Assembly (NCBI GenBank): GCA_013339895.1
Contig: JABACO010000020.1
Coordinates: 1,011,325 to 1,075,324, forward strand
From: Ephydatia muelleri
Taxonomy: Eukaryota > Porifera > Demospongiae > Spongillida > Spongillidae
Reading direction: 5' to 3'
DNA: 64,000 nucleotides
In this document: positions 16,325 through 29,300 of the stretch, in pieces
Position numbering within the stretch: the first letter of the stretch is position 1
Layout: every line of letters starts with the position of its first letter
Notes under the pieces: model-generated
Seen by the model: the letters and a program-made list of their open reading frames with translations, nothing else
What the model was told of the DNA's origin: nothing
Database searches by the model: none
Translations under genes and position numbers: made by a program

Positions 16325-18900
16325 CTACTGACACCGTGGCTTAGTCCAGGGTTCTTTCTGTAATGTATGTATGCATATAGGCATGTAAACTGAAAAAATG
16401 TAGTGGTTAGCTACTGTCGTATTATCCCAATATTCTACTTGAGCAGTCAGACATGACATTGCAATAGGCACAGTTCCAATGGCTTCTTTGTCTGCCGTTT
16501 TGATGAGAGCCAATTTTATGGTTTGCACTGCCCTATCAACAAGCCTGTTTAAGGTGGTTGAATAGTAAGAAGTTGTAATGTGCTTAATACCACTACATAA
16601 CATCTTTAAACTCATGGTTGGTGAAACACTTCTATTATCTGTTACAACTTTACAGGCAAGCCATGACATGAGACAGACCCTTCTAGCCTCTGTATGGTCA
16701 CTGCTGAGGTGTCTAAATCAATGGCCAGAGAAGGAATAAGAAGATCTCTGACCATTGAGCTTACAAGATGGATGCACTTGTGGGGACAGAGAGTGAGGTA
16801 CCCAAACCATGCCATGCATGGATTGGCAATAGAAAAATTTCATGCTGGGTTATCTCAAGGATGAAGATTCTATCCAAGTGCTTTGTGTGGGGCCTAAATT
16901 AGTCCACCAGCACCAGCACCAGCATTCTTGCATATATGGGATGGTGTCAACATCATCATTAAGATTTGCATACCCCATCCAAGGCTAAATGTTTCTACTG
17001 GCCATAGATGTGACAGCATATGGTTTGATCACATTGTCCATCTGTAAGTAATTTCTTTACTTTGACAGGATAGGATCCAATGTGGGTTATCTGCTTAGCT
17101 TTGAGAGGGAGAGGCTTCAAGTTTTTCCAATTGTTAAAGTGTTTCTCCTGGTAATGGTGTTTAGATAAGGACACTCTGGAAGTGGTAAGGAGCTCAGGAC
17201 ATCAATATTACCATTCTCCGTCCAGGCTTGTGAATGATTCTATATTGGCAATTACTCAGTCCAATGCTGCAGTTTCACTGAGACCAGGAATGGAATGGCT
17301 TTGTTTTTTTCCAAATAGATGAATCAAAGGTTGTGGTCCATAAAGATTGCCAACTAGCATCCAAACAAGAAATTGTGGAACTCTTTTGCTCCAAAAATGA
17401 TAGTTACACCCTCCTTATGAAGTTGGGAGTAGTTTATTTTCAGGTGCTAAGGTCCTTGAAATAAAAGCTGGTTGTTCACTAGCTGTAATCTGGAAAATGG
17501 TGTGCAAAAACTGCCCACTCCATTATGGTGTTGTGTCTGCCTTTCTCAGCTGCTATACACTACTGGGGTACTGGTGCGTCTCTGATGATTTTCAATTTTG
17601 CCAAAGTAGAAAAAATTCCTTCCTTTGAAATGCGATGTCTTCCACTCTATCACCATGAACTTGGCATGTCTCTGTCCTCAGTCTCAATCCTGCCATTTTG
17701 AGTCTCGTCAACATTTCATCCAATGAGGATACCATCTATATATTCTGCCACATGTCGAATCCTATGTAGCAGACTTTCTATGGCTCCCTTAAAAACAGTT
17801 GGAGCTGACTCCACACCGAATGGATGGCAGCATATCAGTCTCTTGTCTGTGTTGATTGTGGCAAATGTTTTCAAATGGCAGCTGAAGATAGGCATTTGCT
17901 GAATTCAATTTTGAATTTTCCACCTGGCAGGGCTGCAAATAGGTCCTCATTGCATGGCAATGGGTAAGACTTTTTGGTCCTTGAAAATCGGTTTATGGTC
18001 ACCTTGTTGCTCTGCATATCCTAACTGATTAGTTCTCCTTAAAGATTGGAACAATGGAAGCCACCCGCTCTATGACTGGACCAGTTCTTTTACCTCCTCC
18101 TCCACTAGCCTTTCCAATTCTTTCTCTACTCTTGCTATTATGGCCACTGGTATTTTCTGTGGTTATTCAGATCTTGATCTTCATCCTTTTTCCTAATCCT
18201 TCTTTCTAACATTTCCATCACTTGCAACAGTTACGGTAGTAGCTGCACAATTAAGGTTAAATAGTTCATCTGAGTTCAGCTTCATCCATTCCTGTCACTA
18301 CCAATAAACTTAGTCTTCTCTTCTGATCACCATATTCAACAGTCATTTTCAGTTCACTGAACATTTTTGATGACTTATTCAGTGTAGGATTGCAGTGTCA
18401 CCTTTGATTGGGTCTAACTTAGAAGTCTTGTCTTCTTGATTTGTTGTTTCACTTATCAGGAATGCTGAGGCAACATTGTCATCTCCATCTGCAGTGAATG
18501 CTTGCCCACTACTTTTACTGTGACAGTAATGGTGTAGTACCTGCAATTTCAGATCTCCCTCCTCTCTGTTTGAAGGTAGTGTAGACTGTGAGTATATCAC
18601 CATTTGTAAGCTTTCTGTACGTACACCTAATTATGTTCTCTTGACCTTGTCAGTGCCAGCATGTGCTATTGTCTTCCTGCACCTTCGAGCTATGTGACAC
18701 AATCCACATCCTTGAACTTGCAGACTGGTGCCAGATGGCTCATCTGTTACGTAGCAGTCTGGACTACCTTTCCCTCTGGCATGCTCTTTACATCTTGCTC
18801 TATCTCAAAGGCGTAAACTGGAGCAAATTAAAACTGACTACAGATCTGCTGTGTCACAATCCACTGTTTCCAGTGCCTGAGCTAACACTGCAGCTTTCTT
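16325..18900 (-). pseudogene. Decayed Ty3/Gypsy retrotransposon, minus strand
   Basis: Fragments lie in pol order on the minus strand. There is a gag zinc-knuckle-like stretch near 18,700-18,800; a possible protease region near 18,380-18,600; a reverse transcriptase with PLPCNEDLFAALPGGKF and YIDGILIG near 17,700-17,970 (the YIDD-type box reads YIDG); and an integrase piece with GIKHITTSYYSTTLNRL and RAVQTIKLAL at 16,325-16,669. The frame is broken by many stops and shifts. No LTRs were found. The element is inactive. Confidence 0.8.
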
Positions 18901-18909
18901 TAAGGTAAG

Positions 18910-20213
18910 GTTTTGTTCAGCCAGAAGGCTCCAGTGTATGTTAGCATCGTTCACTCCTATCACAAGTGTAGTCATGAAGCATCTCTTCAAAACTCTTTCC
19001 ATAATCACACTTTATGACTGCACTGTCAATTGTTAATGCACTGACCAGCCTGAGCCATCCTTTCCCTCTAGGAGAAGGAATAGCAGCAGATAGGATGACT
19101 CCCCACCACCATCGATAAATTCAAAAAGACCCTATTGAGCCCCCTTGACCATGACTGACTCACCTCACCTTATCATCTGATACTAGCATTCAAAATATTT
19201 ATCATCATCTTTACAGCCTCACTCCTTATCCTTTTAATCTTACTCTACTGCCCCACTTTCTCTTTCAACCCAAGAGTGGTGTCAGGACATCATCAACCAT
19301 GTGGAACCACCAAAACACTTCAAGTACAATGGCAAGTAAACTTTAGATGAATCCAATGGTGACCAGACAATAGTGCAGAGAGGGGGGACATCTTCACCAC
19401 CCCCTACTCCACCGTCTACTACAACCACTTCATAATCATGTTACCTAAATTTCAGACCTTAAGTCAAACTAATTCGACCGAACCATCGCATACGCTAAAA
19501 GTACCCCCAAAAAAACATAAAACGGGACCGATCTATCAAACCGCCGCGACTTAAGGCAACGAACAGCTACGAAAGGAAGACAGCACAGAGCACTATTAGA
19601 ATATCAAATATGAACGCTTAGCTAATTACAATACAGGAGTTATCGATCGAAATAGTACTTGAAACCCTTTATGATTGATTAATATGCTGTTGTTTACAGT
19701 TAATAATTGAACAATAATTACTCAGAAACGATGGCTAAATATGAATATCTCATCCTTTCTACTTTTATTCATGTGGTTGAAAAGTTACAAGCAAAAAAAA
19801 CCAAAATTTTCGTATTTGGAAGCTTTAAGTGTGGAACACTGTAGTCTATAGGTACAATTTATTCCTGTTCTCTTTTGCGTGAGTGTTGCGTTGCGCTACT
19901 CGAGCGTCTTGTGGTATACATGTAGCAATCACATTGTTCCATATGTATATACGTACTGGGTGTCACTGTGCTTACAAATTGTGCAAATGAAGAGACAGTA
20001 TCATAAATCATTGTGCATTTGTGTTCGTATTTTTACATTATTATAGTACAAGCATGCCGTATTCCTTCAATGAAAGGAAAGTATATAATTATAGTGCTTT
20101 AATTTCTTTGGGTAGGTGCTCTCTCATCCATCATATTTATTTTGCTTCACTTCGCGCGCGAATAGGAAAAAAAAAATCATACTTTTATAAAAGCGCCTGA
20201 GGATGGTATACTA
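18910..20213. other. AT-rich spacer
   Basis: Diverged, mostly unique sequence after the Gypsy remnant. No ORF or repeat was recognised apart from short homopolymers. Confidence 0.6.
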
Positions 20214-20737
20214 CAGAGGCGTAGGAGGGTGTAGCGGCTTAGGTTACGTAATAGAAAGAGGAGGGCATAGAGGGGGTGGGTGCCCCCTCTCGCCCAGCAA
20301 GGGGGTATGGGAGAGTGCAGTTATAGCTCCATCGGGGTCTGGAGCCCCAGAAGCTTTGCAATTCGTGCAACTTTTATCTTCAAAAGCCATATGAAATTTG
20401 ATCACTTTTCATAAACAGCTATACAGAATTCGCTCATCGCAGCCATTGAACATGGCAGCTGCAAACAGATTGTGGGAGCATGTCACGCGCGCGGTCCGAG
20501 TACGTCGATTTGCTCAAAGCTAGTTTCAGTTCGATCGCAAAACGCATGCACTTATACACAGTTTACGCAAGACTAAGGACCTGATCCCAGTCCTTCTCAG
20601 AGCGGCTATTGTATACATGTATTTACTAATAGTAACTTAGGCTGTTACGACATGACAATCGTTATAATAAATAAAAAGATCCATGGAAAAGTGTAGCGGC
20701 CATGGCCGCTATGGCCATTACAGTTCCTACGCCACTG
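20214..20737. mobile_element. Short hAT-like non-autonomous element
   Basis: Ends CAGAGGCGTAGGA and (inverted) CAGTGGCGTAGGA match over 13 bp with one difference, the form typical of hAT termini. TACTA flanks both ends (20209-20213 and 20738-20742) as a probable 5-bp target duplication. The interior holds no transposase. Confidence 0.75.
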
Positions 20738-20888
20738 TACTACCTTTGATCTACCAGGATTATACGTTCTCCGCGATACTCCGTCGCGTCATAAAATATG
20801 ATATGATTGGATCAATCCGCCATTTTGTTATGCAAATGACGCAACCAATAAATAATGCAGTGATAGATATCTTGCAGTCCATGGCAGA

Positions 20889-22757
20889 ATGGCGTCCATA
20901 GAAGAATTTGAGGCGTCCTTTCCTAAGAACGAGTGTGTGCTGGATGCAACTCGATATGATTTCGTACACGACCAAGCGTCTGTCGTTTCGGTCTGATGAG
21001 AAATGACCTAAAAGGGCGAAACCGTTTTCGACGCCTCCTACTTGGCTGCAAAGCTGTCGGCAAAACAACTTTACTGAAAAGTTTACTTACAGCAGCTAAG
21101 AAAACATATCCTGAACTAATTACTCTTTATGTGTCCTACGCCGCCGAAACAAATGATCTAAGGAGTTGTATTTGCCACCATCTACGAAAGTCTGGCATCA
21201 TACCAAATACCTCTGAATTCCTAAAAGAGGCTTGTGTGGACGACGGACCAACCCGTGACATCATCCAATATTTGCAGCTGGACGTCTACGACCTCCTCTT
21301 CACAGATAAAGACTATTTGTGTAGTTACGGCATTACGCCAGGCATGGCGGGGCGGATTGTTGCTGCAGCGAGCCAACCTCCGCTTTTTGAACGCCTAAGC
21401 GCACTTCTTCAGAGCGCAAACAAAAAACTCTTCCTGGTTGTCGATGAATTTCAGAATGTTTACACGAATTCGTTTCCAAAAGGGCGCCAGATCATTGGAG
21501 ATATACTTGCCCTTGGCGAGGATGCAAATGGCCAAATCCACTGCATTATCAGCGGCAGCAGCACTAATTTACGCCAACTGGCCTTTGCCAAGCTACCAGA
21601 AACACTGAAATCAAAGTATCCTAATTACACTGGTATTGACCTGAACAGCACCAAGTACCAAGCTCGCTGGATCTACCCTTTTCTTGATGGGGACTCCTTT
21701 TTATGTCTTTATCGGACCATGAAGCAAAAGCCTCATAATTATGAACCTTCAACAGAGGAGGCAGATGGTTTCGCAGAGTTGTTCATCAAAACAGGTGGCT
21801 CGCCTGGAGGTCTCTCTGAGTGTTTGCAGGGCAGGGATTCGTCGACCTATCATGTCTCAGCCAAATCAGTCAAATTTGACCCTGAACCTAATGAGCAAGC
21901 ACAAGTGCTTCAAGCTATATATGAGGCACTCCCACTGGTGGTGTACTGACAATCATCTCACTTCTGCTACTGCTACAACACATTTGATTTCAACGCATAT
22001 TGCAAAAAGCCTTACTGATCATCCAGAGAGCATTTTGTATGACATGGCTGATGCTGGCCTCATTAGGTACATCGCAGATAATCCAATTTCGAAAAAAATT
22101 GGGATTGGCAGTCCGCTGGTTTATTTTACAGTGGCTTTGCAAGGTAAACTGAATGTGACTGCCTTTGAGGTTGCTGCTCTTTACATGCCAACTGGTCATA
22201 TAATGGGAGTAACTGCAGAAAAAGTGGTCTGTCGGTTCCTGGCCAAAGCATTTCAAACATTTGTCGAATGTCCAAATTCAGTTAAGTTCTCTGAGGAATC
22301 CTCACTAAATCTCAACAAAGAGGGTGATGAACATCCTGTGTTCTTTGAACATTATGTGATGTACAAGGAGCTCATGGATGACCAAGATGTCTTTGGTGCT
22401 GATGCTGTTGTCCTTATACCAAAGCAGGACTCCACCATTGCTCATCGTGTCCAAGTGAAGCTTGGCACCTCTACTATTTTCACACAAGCCGAATTGGGCA
22501 AAGGAAATCAACAGGACAGTGCTGAATCAATTGCCAATAAATTCAAAAGCCTAGAGAAACCGGCATTGGAAGCCTACGAGCGAAGTAGTATCCCCTTGTC
22601 CGAATCATTCAAATACCTGGCCACAACACGAAACATCACACCTGCGGCATGGAAATTTTTGAAGGATAATAATATTTCTATTTTAGACAAACAGTTTCTT
22701 TTTAAGCATGTTTGGCCTGAAGAAATTAAATGTCTTAAGAATCTGCCCTTCCTTTAA
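20889..22757 (+). pseudogene. Crinkler/RHS-like P-loop ATPase with C-terminal nuclease-like region (two frame breaks)
   Basis: Three consecutive plus-strand frames read as one protein family. The first, 20889-20996, is a short N-terminal piece (ECVLDATRYDF). The second, 20996-21949, has Walker A (GCKAVGKTT) and Walker B (LFLVVDEFQ). The third covers about 21,950-22,757 and carries a winged-helix-like region (LYDMADAGLIRY) and a PD-(D/E)xK-like core (FGADAVVLIP... then RVQVKLG). The frame breaks lie near 20,993 and 21,940. P-loop NTPase plus restriction-fold nuclease is the architecture of eukaryotic CRN/RHS effectors, which are thought to derive from mobile elements. A small intron at the second break is possible but less likely, because the sequence across it still looks coding. 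The role is unknown. Confidence 0.65.
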
Positions 22758-24719
22758 CAGTGATGTATCAGTTAGCAATGAACTTCAGGAAGTTCCAATA
22801 TGATTTTCAACATGCCTTATCATCTCTATGTTCAGCTTTCCTTCCAGATGTGTTCTTCAACTGACTTTCACTCATTTAATGAGGGTTCATATGAGTATTC
22901 TGAAGCATGTGACCAGTTACTGGTATATATTTGTGTGTTTGTGTCAGTTGAAAGCCTATTCATATTACAGATGTCAAAAACTGATATGGTATGTCTCTCT
23001 GCTTGTTGGTGTTTAAAACCAGCTTGTTTACCTGGAGTTGAAGCTAGAAGATCGTGTCGGTTGTTCAAACACCTTTTTCAATAGTGTAGAATAAGCGGCA
23101 GTTTATTTTTATCATTCATTGCTAAACAAAATTATGATACCTTATTCGTATTTAATAAACTTGGCCTTTCATGTTGTCAATGGTAAAGTTTTGCTATCCT
23201 AGTTGTATTTGTGGCTAAATCATACAGCCAGCTATATAGTACCATCTCTGTGTTATCAATTTTCAGCACGCAACATTTACTTTATTTAAAGGCATGTTTC
23301 TGTTTTGTTGTATAAATGCTTCAGTAAGTGTTTAAGTATAATTTATGTACTTGGCATGTTTTCTAACCAACTGTATTGGGTAGCTGCAGTAAAGAGAAAG
23401 TAAATGATTCGCCAAACATTTAGGAAATGAACACTCAACTGGTATGTTAATTCAGAATGTAGAGCCTTTTCTTTCACACATAGAATTACACGGGTATTTG
23501 GTGCTTTTATGCAGTGGGGAAAAAAGTATTAGTAGCTGTTATAACACCATGCAATAGCAGTTGTACCTTACAATATTCATTACTACTGTATGTTTTGAAC
23601 AGCCACATCGTTGTATTCTCATTATTGTCATGTTTAACTAATACTGATACAACATCAGATTAGGTAATAGAATTTTCTATTCTAGGTATGCGCAATATAA
23701 AGACTTCGAATCTATATATGTGTTGGCATGAAGGTGGTTATGCTGGTATGCTAAAACAGAATCGCATTGTTCAGTGGGAGGCATTGTGACAGAAAAAAGT
23801 ACCAATGTTTTTCCAGCATCTAATTGAACTAAGCCTCCCTATAGACACTGACTATACAACCAGTCACCAAATCCAGTTGACAACCATAACTCTTTCTGCT
23901 TGCCTTGTTTACCCTACTTGATTGAATAATTTTTTATCATACATACCAAATTCATTACCTGCTCATTTTGTTTTGGCCTTAATTAGTAATGTAAATTTTG
24001 AACTAATTTTATTCAATCCCTGATCTAGAAGGCATTTCTCTTTCGTCAATTGTGAACCAGAACTGATGAATTAGAAGAGGGACCAAAGTTAATAGCAGCA
24101 TAAGAGTGGCCTGTTGACCAAACCTCTGGCCCTAGCCTGACAAGACTCCATATTGAAATGAGCTGGAAACATCGGAGTACAAGTATAGCATGCATATGTT
24201 GCAATGATTACCCAGTGTTGTTCATTGGCCCCATTTTACACTTCATCCTACCAGACCAGTTCTAAACTAAATAATGAATAGAGTCTAATATCCTGCATTA
24301 CCCATGATGGATCCTATAACTCTCTCCTCCACCTCAATATCTCAAAGACTCACCTCAGGAATGACCAACCTTGATCCTACCAACATGCTTGGATGCTGCA
24401 GCTTGTAAGCCCACACCTTAATTGATACCCAGAGTTGCATTTCATATATGAAAGGCACATTTCCTTGGTTATCGTGTCCAGCTCAATGTCTGGCCAGACT
24501 GGAACCCTGTAGCTTCTCTACTGCTATCAAAAGACAAGGCATGTGTGTGCAGGAACAATTCCAGCTGTTTGATGCCACTAATCAGACTGGATTCTGCTGA
24601 AACAATACTCTGACTCCCATAATCACCCCACCCACAACCACATTGATGATCAAGTGGGAATCAAGCCAATGAGACTGCACTGTACCAATGTGTATCATCA
24701 CTGTACCATCCATAAACCA
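22758..24719. other. AT-rich non-coding stretch
   Basis: No convincing exon, repeat or RNA gene was recognised. It contains the presumed 3' flank of the ATPase-like gene. Only short unsupported open frames are present. Confidence 0.6.
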
Positions 24720-25900
24720 GATTACTTTTCAATGTAGTTATTGAGCAATTGTATAGTTTTTTGTGCTGTATAAATGATGAGTTCATTGAGCTTCATGTTT
24801 TTTTCTTGGTTGAATTACACGTACTTGCAGTTGTATTGGAAAGACACTGCATTCTGCAAACATGGAACCCAATGGTATCAGTTTGATGATGCTCGTGTGA
24901 CTGCTTTGAACGAGAATGAAATAGTGTTATATACATGTACGTATATACACGTGTCATTAGTGTTAATATTAAAATAGATCATAGCATTGTGATTATATGC
25001 ATCATTGAATGTGTCAGTGATGGAGTGCAGTGAATTCTAAGTGTGATAGCTTCAATGGTACATAGCAAATCACATTCTGCATCAGGGGTTCAATTAGTAA
25101 TAAAACTACCAGATTTTGTGTTCTTGCTGTCACTAACATAACTATGATCACGATGACCTGAAGGCATTGTGTGTAGTGATTTTTCTCATGCCAAGTGTTT
25201 GTGATGTTAACTAGGAATTCAACTATTTTATGCGGTTGTTGGCAACCCCATTCCTTAAAAAATAACTTACACACAGTGCTTCACAAGTCATCTACCCGAG
25301 TAGCGTTGTTTGAAAGCCACTCTCAGCTGACTCTTTGCATGTAGCTCAGGGAAGACAATTCGTGTGAAATAGTCATTACACTCGTCGAGGCCTCGTAGGC
25401 CTCACCCTTTCAGAATGGATTGGTCTTTGAGGCTGTTACTCACTATCTCATGTTTTGGTGGACTCTTTTTGCTGTAATGCACAGTTGCAGGAGCAGAGAA
25501 AATGCAGTTAATTATACCAAATAATGCCAATATGTTGAAACCTTTGCTAATCTCAGTATTATTCATGTTAAGTGTCATGGAAATTAATGCCACGTGCAAA
25601 GAATCCCGTGATGTGCTACCATTTAAGACATCAAATGCATATGTACTCTTCTAAATTCATGTATTGGCATCTTGATATATAATTTTTAATTTTCATATAA
25701 ACATTAAGAACTTTTGTCACTAATTCGCACCTTCATTGTGTTTGAAGAGTTCAGATTCATTTATTTTCTGCTGGGGAATAAAATTGATACTAGCTTTTTC
25801 CTAAAAAGAGACAGCCGAAAGAGTTTAATTGCAGCGATGACTCCAAAAGCTAATACTGCTATTTTCAAGGATGTTTTCAGCCATACTGGACAAGATGAGA
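24720..25900. repeat. Segmental repeat, copy 2
   Basis: Diverged counterpart of 14620-16260, same orientation and block order, including the USP-like exon at 24844-24926. Here the donor is lost (GTG followed by TTATAT), while the coding sequence is still nearly identical to copy 1. Confidence 0.75.
24844..24926 (+). pseudogene. Second copy of the USP His-box exon (donor lost)
   Basis: An 83-bp exon-like block of the same length as 14813-14895, encoding TAFCKHGTQWYQFDDARV. The AG before it is kept, but the GT donor after it is not. It is a decayed duplicate. Confidence 0.65.
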
Positions 25901-26378
25901 TGAAGGTTACAATTTGACTTGGAATGCGATCTGAAATAAAAGAGCACATCTTTTCATAAGAACATTCAAATATGCATCATAACTGGAATGTTCACATTGC
26001 AAGCATGCAAATGATAAATTACATCTGCACAACTCTTCACTTCTTCCACTCAACACCCACCAGTTGTATTATATTAGACATGTGATAAATGTACCATAAT
26101 ATCAGTCACTATTCCTTATGTGTATTTGTGTTTACATCAGTATGAAATATGCATATCCTGGACCTCATCTACTAGTGGCAGAGTATTAGTTTGCTTGTTG
26201 AGCTCAACTCACAACATCAGCTTTCCAGGCTTTGCATGGACATATAAAGTGCTGGTGCTAGCCATGTATATCCCATTGTGCAACAGCTGACTGATGTGTA
26301 GCATAAAATTAACCCCACTGCCTTTGAGAAACAACCTGATAGCAGACTAATTAAATTAGTTTGTAACTCTGATTTTAC

Positions 26379-29300
26379 TGGTGTCTCCATTTTCATCAGG
26401 AGAAAAAACAGCGCTGTCTGCAATGCTGGTACCAATTTCAGCTGCACCTACCTGGTATATGTACATTGTGACATTGGAAAATGGCTAGTTGATTTGAATA
26501 ACTTACTGCTGAGATCATCGTTTTCATCTGGTGGTGAAACAGAGTTTTCTGTATTGCCAGTAGAAGCATCAGCTGCAGCTAAGTCTTCTGTTGGAACTGG
26601 ACCTTGGTGCAAGCAGAATGGCTTTTCAACTGTGTTTCTATATTCAAATTAGCTAACTAAGCAATTATCAGTGCATCAATTGTATAGTAAGAAACAATAC
26701 ACTCAAGTATGCAAGATAAACACAAAATCATTTATTATTATTATTTTTAATTAAGAATACTAATTGCTCAAACCTTTGTACTCCATTCAGAAAACATCCA
26801 AAAGTCTGTGACTGAACACTAAGGCTTTTAAAAGGTTGTTGCTTACATTAAATAATTCTAGTTGTACTTCTCTCAGACATTTAATAATGATGCTAAAATG
26901 TGACAAAATTAAAACCAATAGAAAAAGAAACTGAATGTTTTGATATAATTTACAATATTGCAAATTCAACAGTGATCTTTAACTTACCATTGAGATAAAT
27001 CAACTTACTAAAAAATTTATACTCCAATTCCAATCTATAGTTATTAACTGCACACACGCATCTTGTATGGTACATTAATTATTTTTATTTTAACAAATAA
27101 TAAAATTAAAACTCTAATTGAGTTGCCTAACTTTATATAAGGATAAGTGAGAGGGAAGAGACCAGCAGTCTATAGTGTTGTCCAGAAAATTAACATTTCA
27201 CTACATGTTCAGCCAAATGGCTGGTGTCAGTGGTTCTGTTCAGCTGGATGATATTGTCAGCCAGCTGGCTGGTGACATTCGGACTATGATCATGTTTCAA
27301 TTATGGCATCTTATACCAAGCAAATCAGGGTTATTCATTGACTGTGTACAGCTGAGACATCTGAAGCAGCAAGCTTGCTAGAGTTGCTCTGTATTTTTGC
27401 ATTTCATTTTGTTGGGATAACGCACGGTTTTCTCCAATTGTAGATACTTTTTGGGGGTGTTCCTTGACCACATGTGAAGGAACACTTTCTCAAATGTAGT
27501 CATGTTGGCTCTACCCGTACTGCTTAGTGTTTTCCATGTTTGTGTGTTTATACTTGGAGTGAGTAAATTATATTGTGTTTGCAAACAAGTACAAAGGAAA
27601 AGTGGGATGCTACAATAACTGGTTCACAAAATGTTTCTTTCCTCTAGTGTGTAAATGGGTAAAGTGTACATTGCAAAATATGAAAGACTCTTAAAATGTA
27701 TAAAAGCAGCGTTCACACAAAATCTCAATTTGATTGAGAAGGTACAGTAACTACTGCTAATAATTCTGTGCCTTCCTGAACATATCAGCATTATTTATTT
27801 CATTGATCATCAAATAAATAGCTACAATCAGTTGGCTTACATGTACTGTACAACAAGATGTCAAACTCAATAATAAAAAACTGACCATCATTCTCTACTT
27901 CATTCGGTGGGATAGAGGAGGTGGTGGTAGTGGAAGAACTAGAGGGACCTGGAGTGGAGGAGGTGGTGGTAGTGGAGGAACCAGAGGGACCTGGAGTGGA
28001 GGAGGTGGTGGTAGTGGAGGAACCAGAGGGACCTGGAGTGGAGGAGGTGGTGGTAGTGGAAGAAGCAGAGGGACCTGGAGTGGAGGAGGTGGTGGTAGTG
28101 GAGGAACCAGAGGGACCTGCAGTGGAGGAGGTGGTGGTAGTGGAGGAACCAGAGGGACCTGCAGTGGAGGAGGTGGTGGTAGTAGTGGAGGAACCAGAGG
28201 GACCTGGAGTGTAGGAGGTGGTGGTAGCGGAAGGACCAGAGGGACCTGGAGTGTAGGAGGTGGTGGTAGAGGAGGAACCTCAGGGAATGGACAACCAGGG
28301 ATAACTGATACATATTATCATTGCATTCAAGCCATCACCCTGAATGTAAACTACACGCGATTACAATGAAAAACAGTACGATATACAAAAGCAGTATAGT
28401 TCAAGTATTTGCGATTGTGTTTTTAAGTTTGTCTTTCTTTTGTCATCACTCTTTGCATGTGTATCTATGCATATAAACCAGCTAAGTAGTAAACAAAACG
28501 TAAGCAACAATTATTGCAACAACTTAAATATCAGGGAAGATAAAAATTTTTTTGCGTTTTGTCTACTTCTACATTTTGCAGCATAAATCCAAACATATAG
28601 CCATCTCTTTACCTGTTTCTACTGAACTAAATCAAAGTGTGCCTGCAAGTGCATGCAAATATGTTTTTGTTGATCTTTGGTATTATTGGTATCTATTACT
28701 ACAATGTTACATCACAGGTAATTTAGTGCAATTGCAGTTTTAATTGTAAACGAGACAACTAGAACTGTTTTGTTACAGTAGCTAAAATCTGTCGTTTTAA
28801 GGCTAATAACACTTGCAAATGCAATTAACATACAGTACTTGTGTATTTTTATTGATGAAATGAAAAATAGTACCTGTTTGGACAATGGCACTGGGCTATG
28901 CAAAGACTTGTTTTGCATGATCTATCTATACCTTCTATCCCTTGCAAGGTTCTACACCTGACGTTGGTTCAATTTTATTTCAGGAAGCATTGTGATGCTG
29001 GCCAGGGAAAAGAAGTGTCTATGGAAGCATGGCAATCACAATCACATTTATGATCATTTTCACAGAATCTTGGAGGCAGGAACAATGCTTAAATCAGAGG
29101 AACAAGGACATCAGCGATTGTGTGTGGTGTTTCCGTGCTCAAGACTTCTGCGTAGCAACAAAAAAGCTTATCTGCAAGATGAATTCATTGTGGCAAGAGT
29201 CCATGTCACTTACGTGTGGAGGTTCGACAGAAAGGGAATGTGCAGTAAGGACACTAGGCACTTTGGCTAAAGAGGGGAAGGATCCCAAAAAAGTGCACCA

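Noticed and set aside
21930-22010. Intron of about 60 nt joining the two main frames of the ATPase-nuclease gene
   Set aside because: A GT donor, a TACTGAC branch-like site and an AG exist in compatible phase, but the skipped sequence still looks coding, so an indel is the simpler explanation. Not excluded.
27921-28214. Plus-strand Val/Glu/Pro-rich ORF
   Set aside because: The minus strand has matching splice sites, phase and length divisible by three, and neighbouring exons are on the minus strand.
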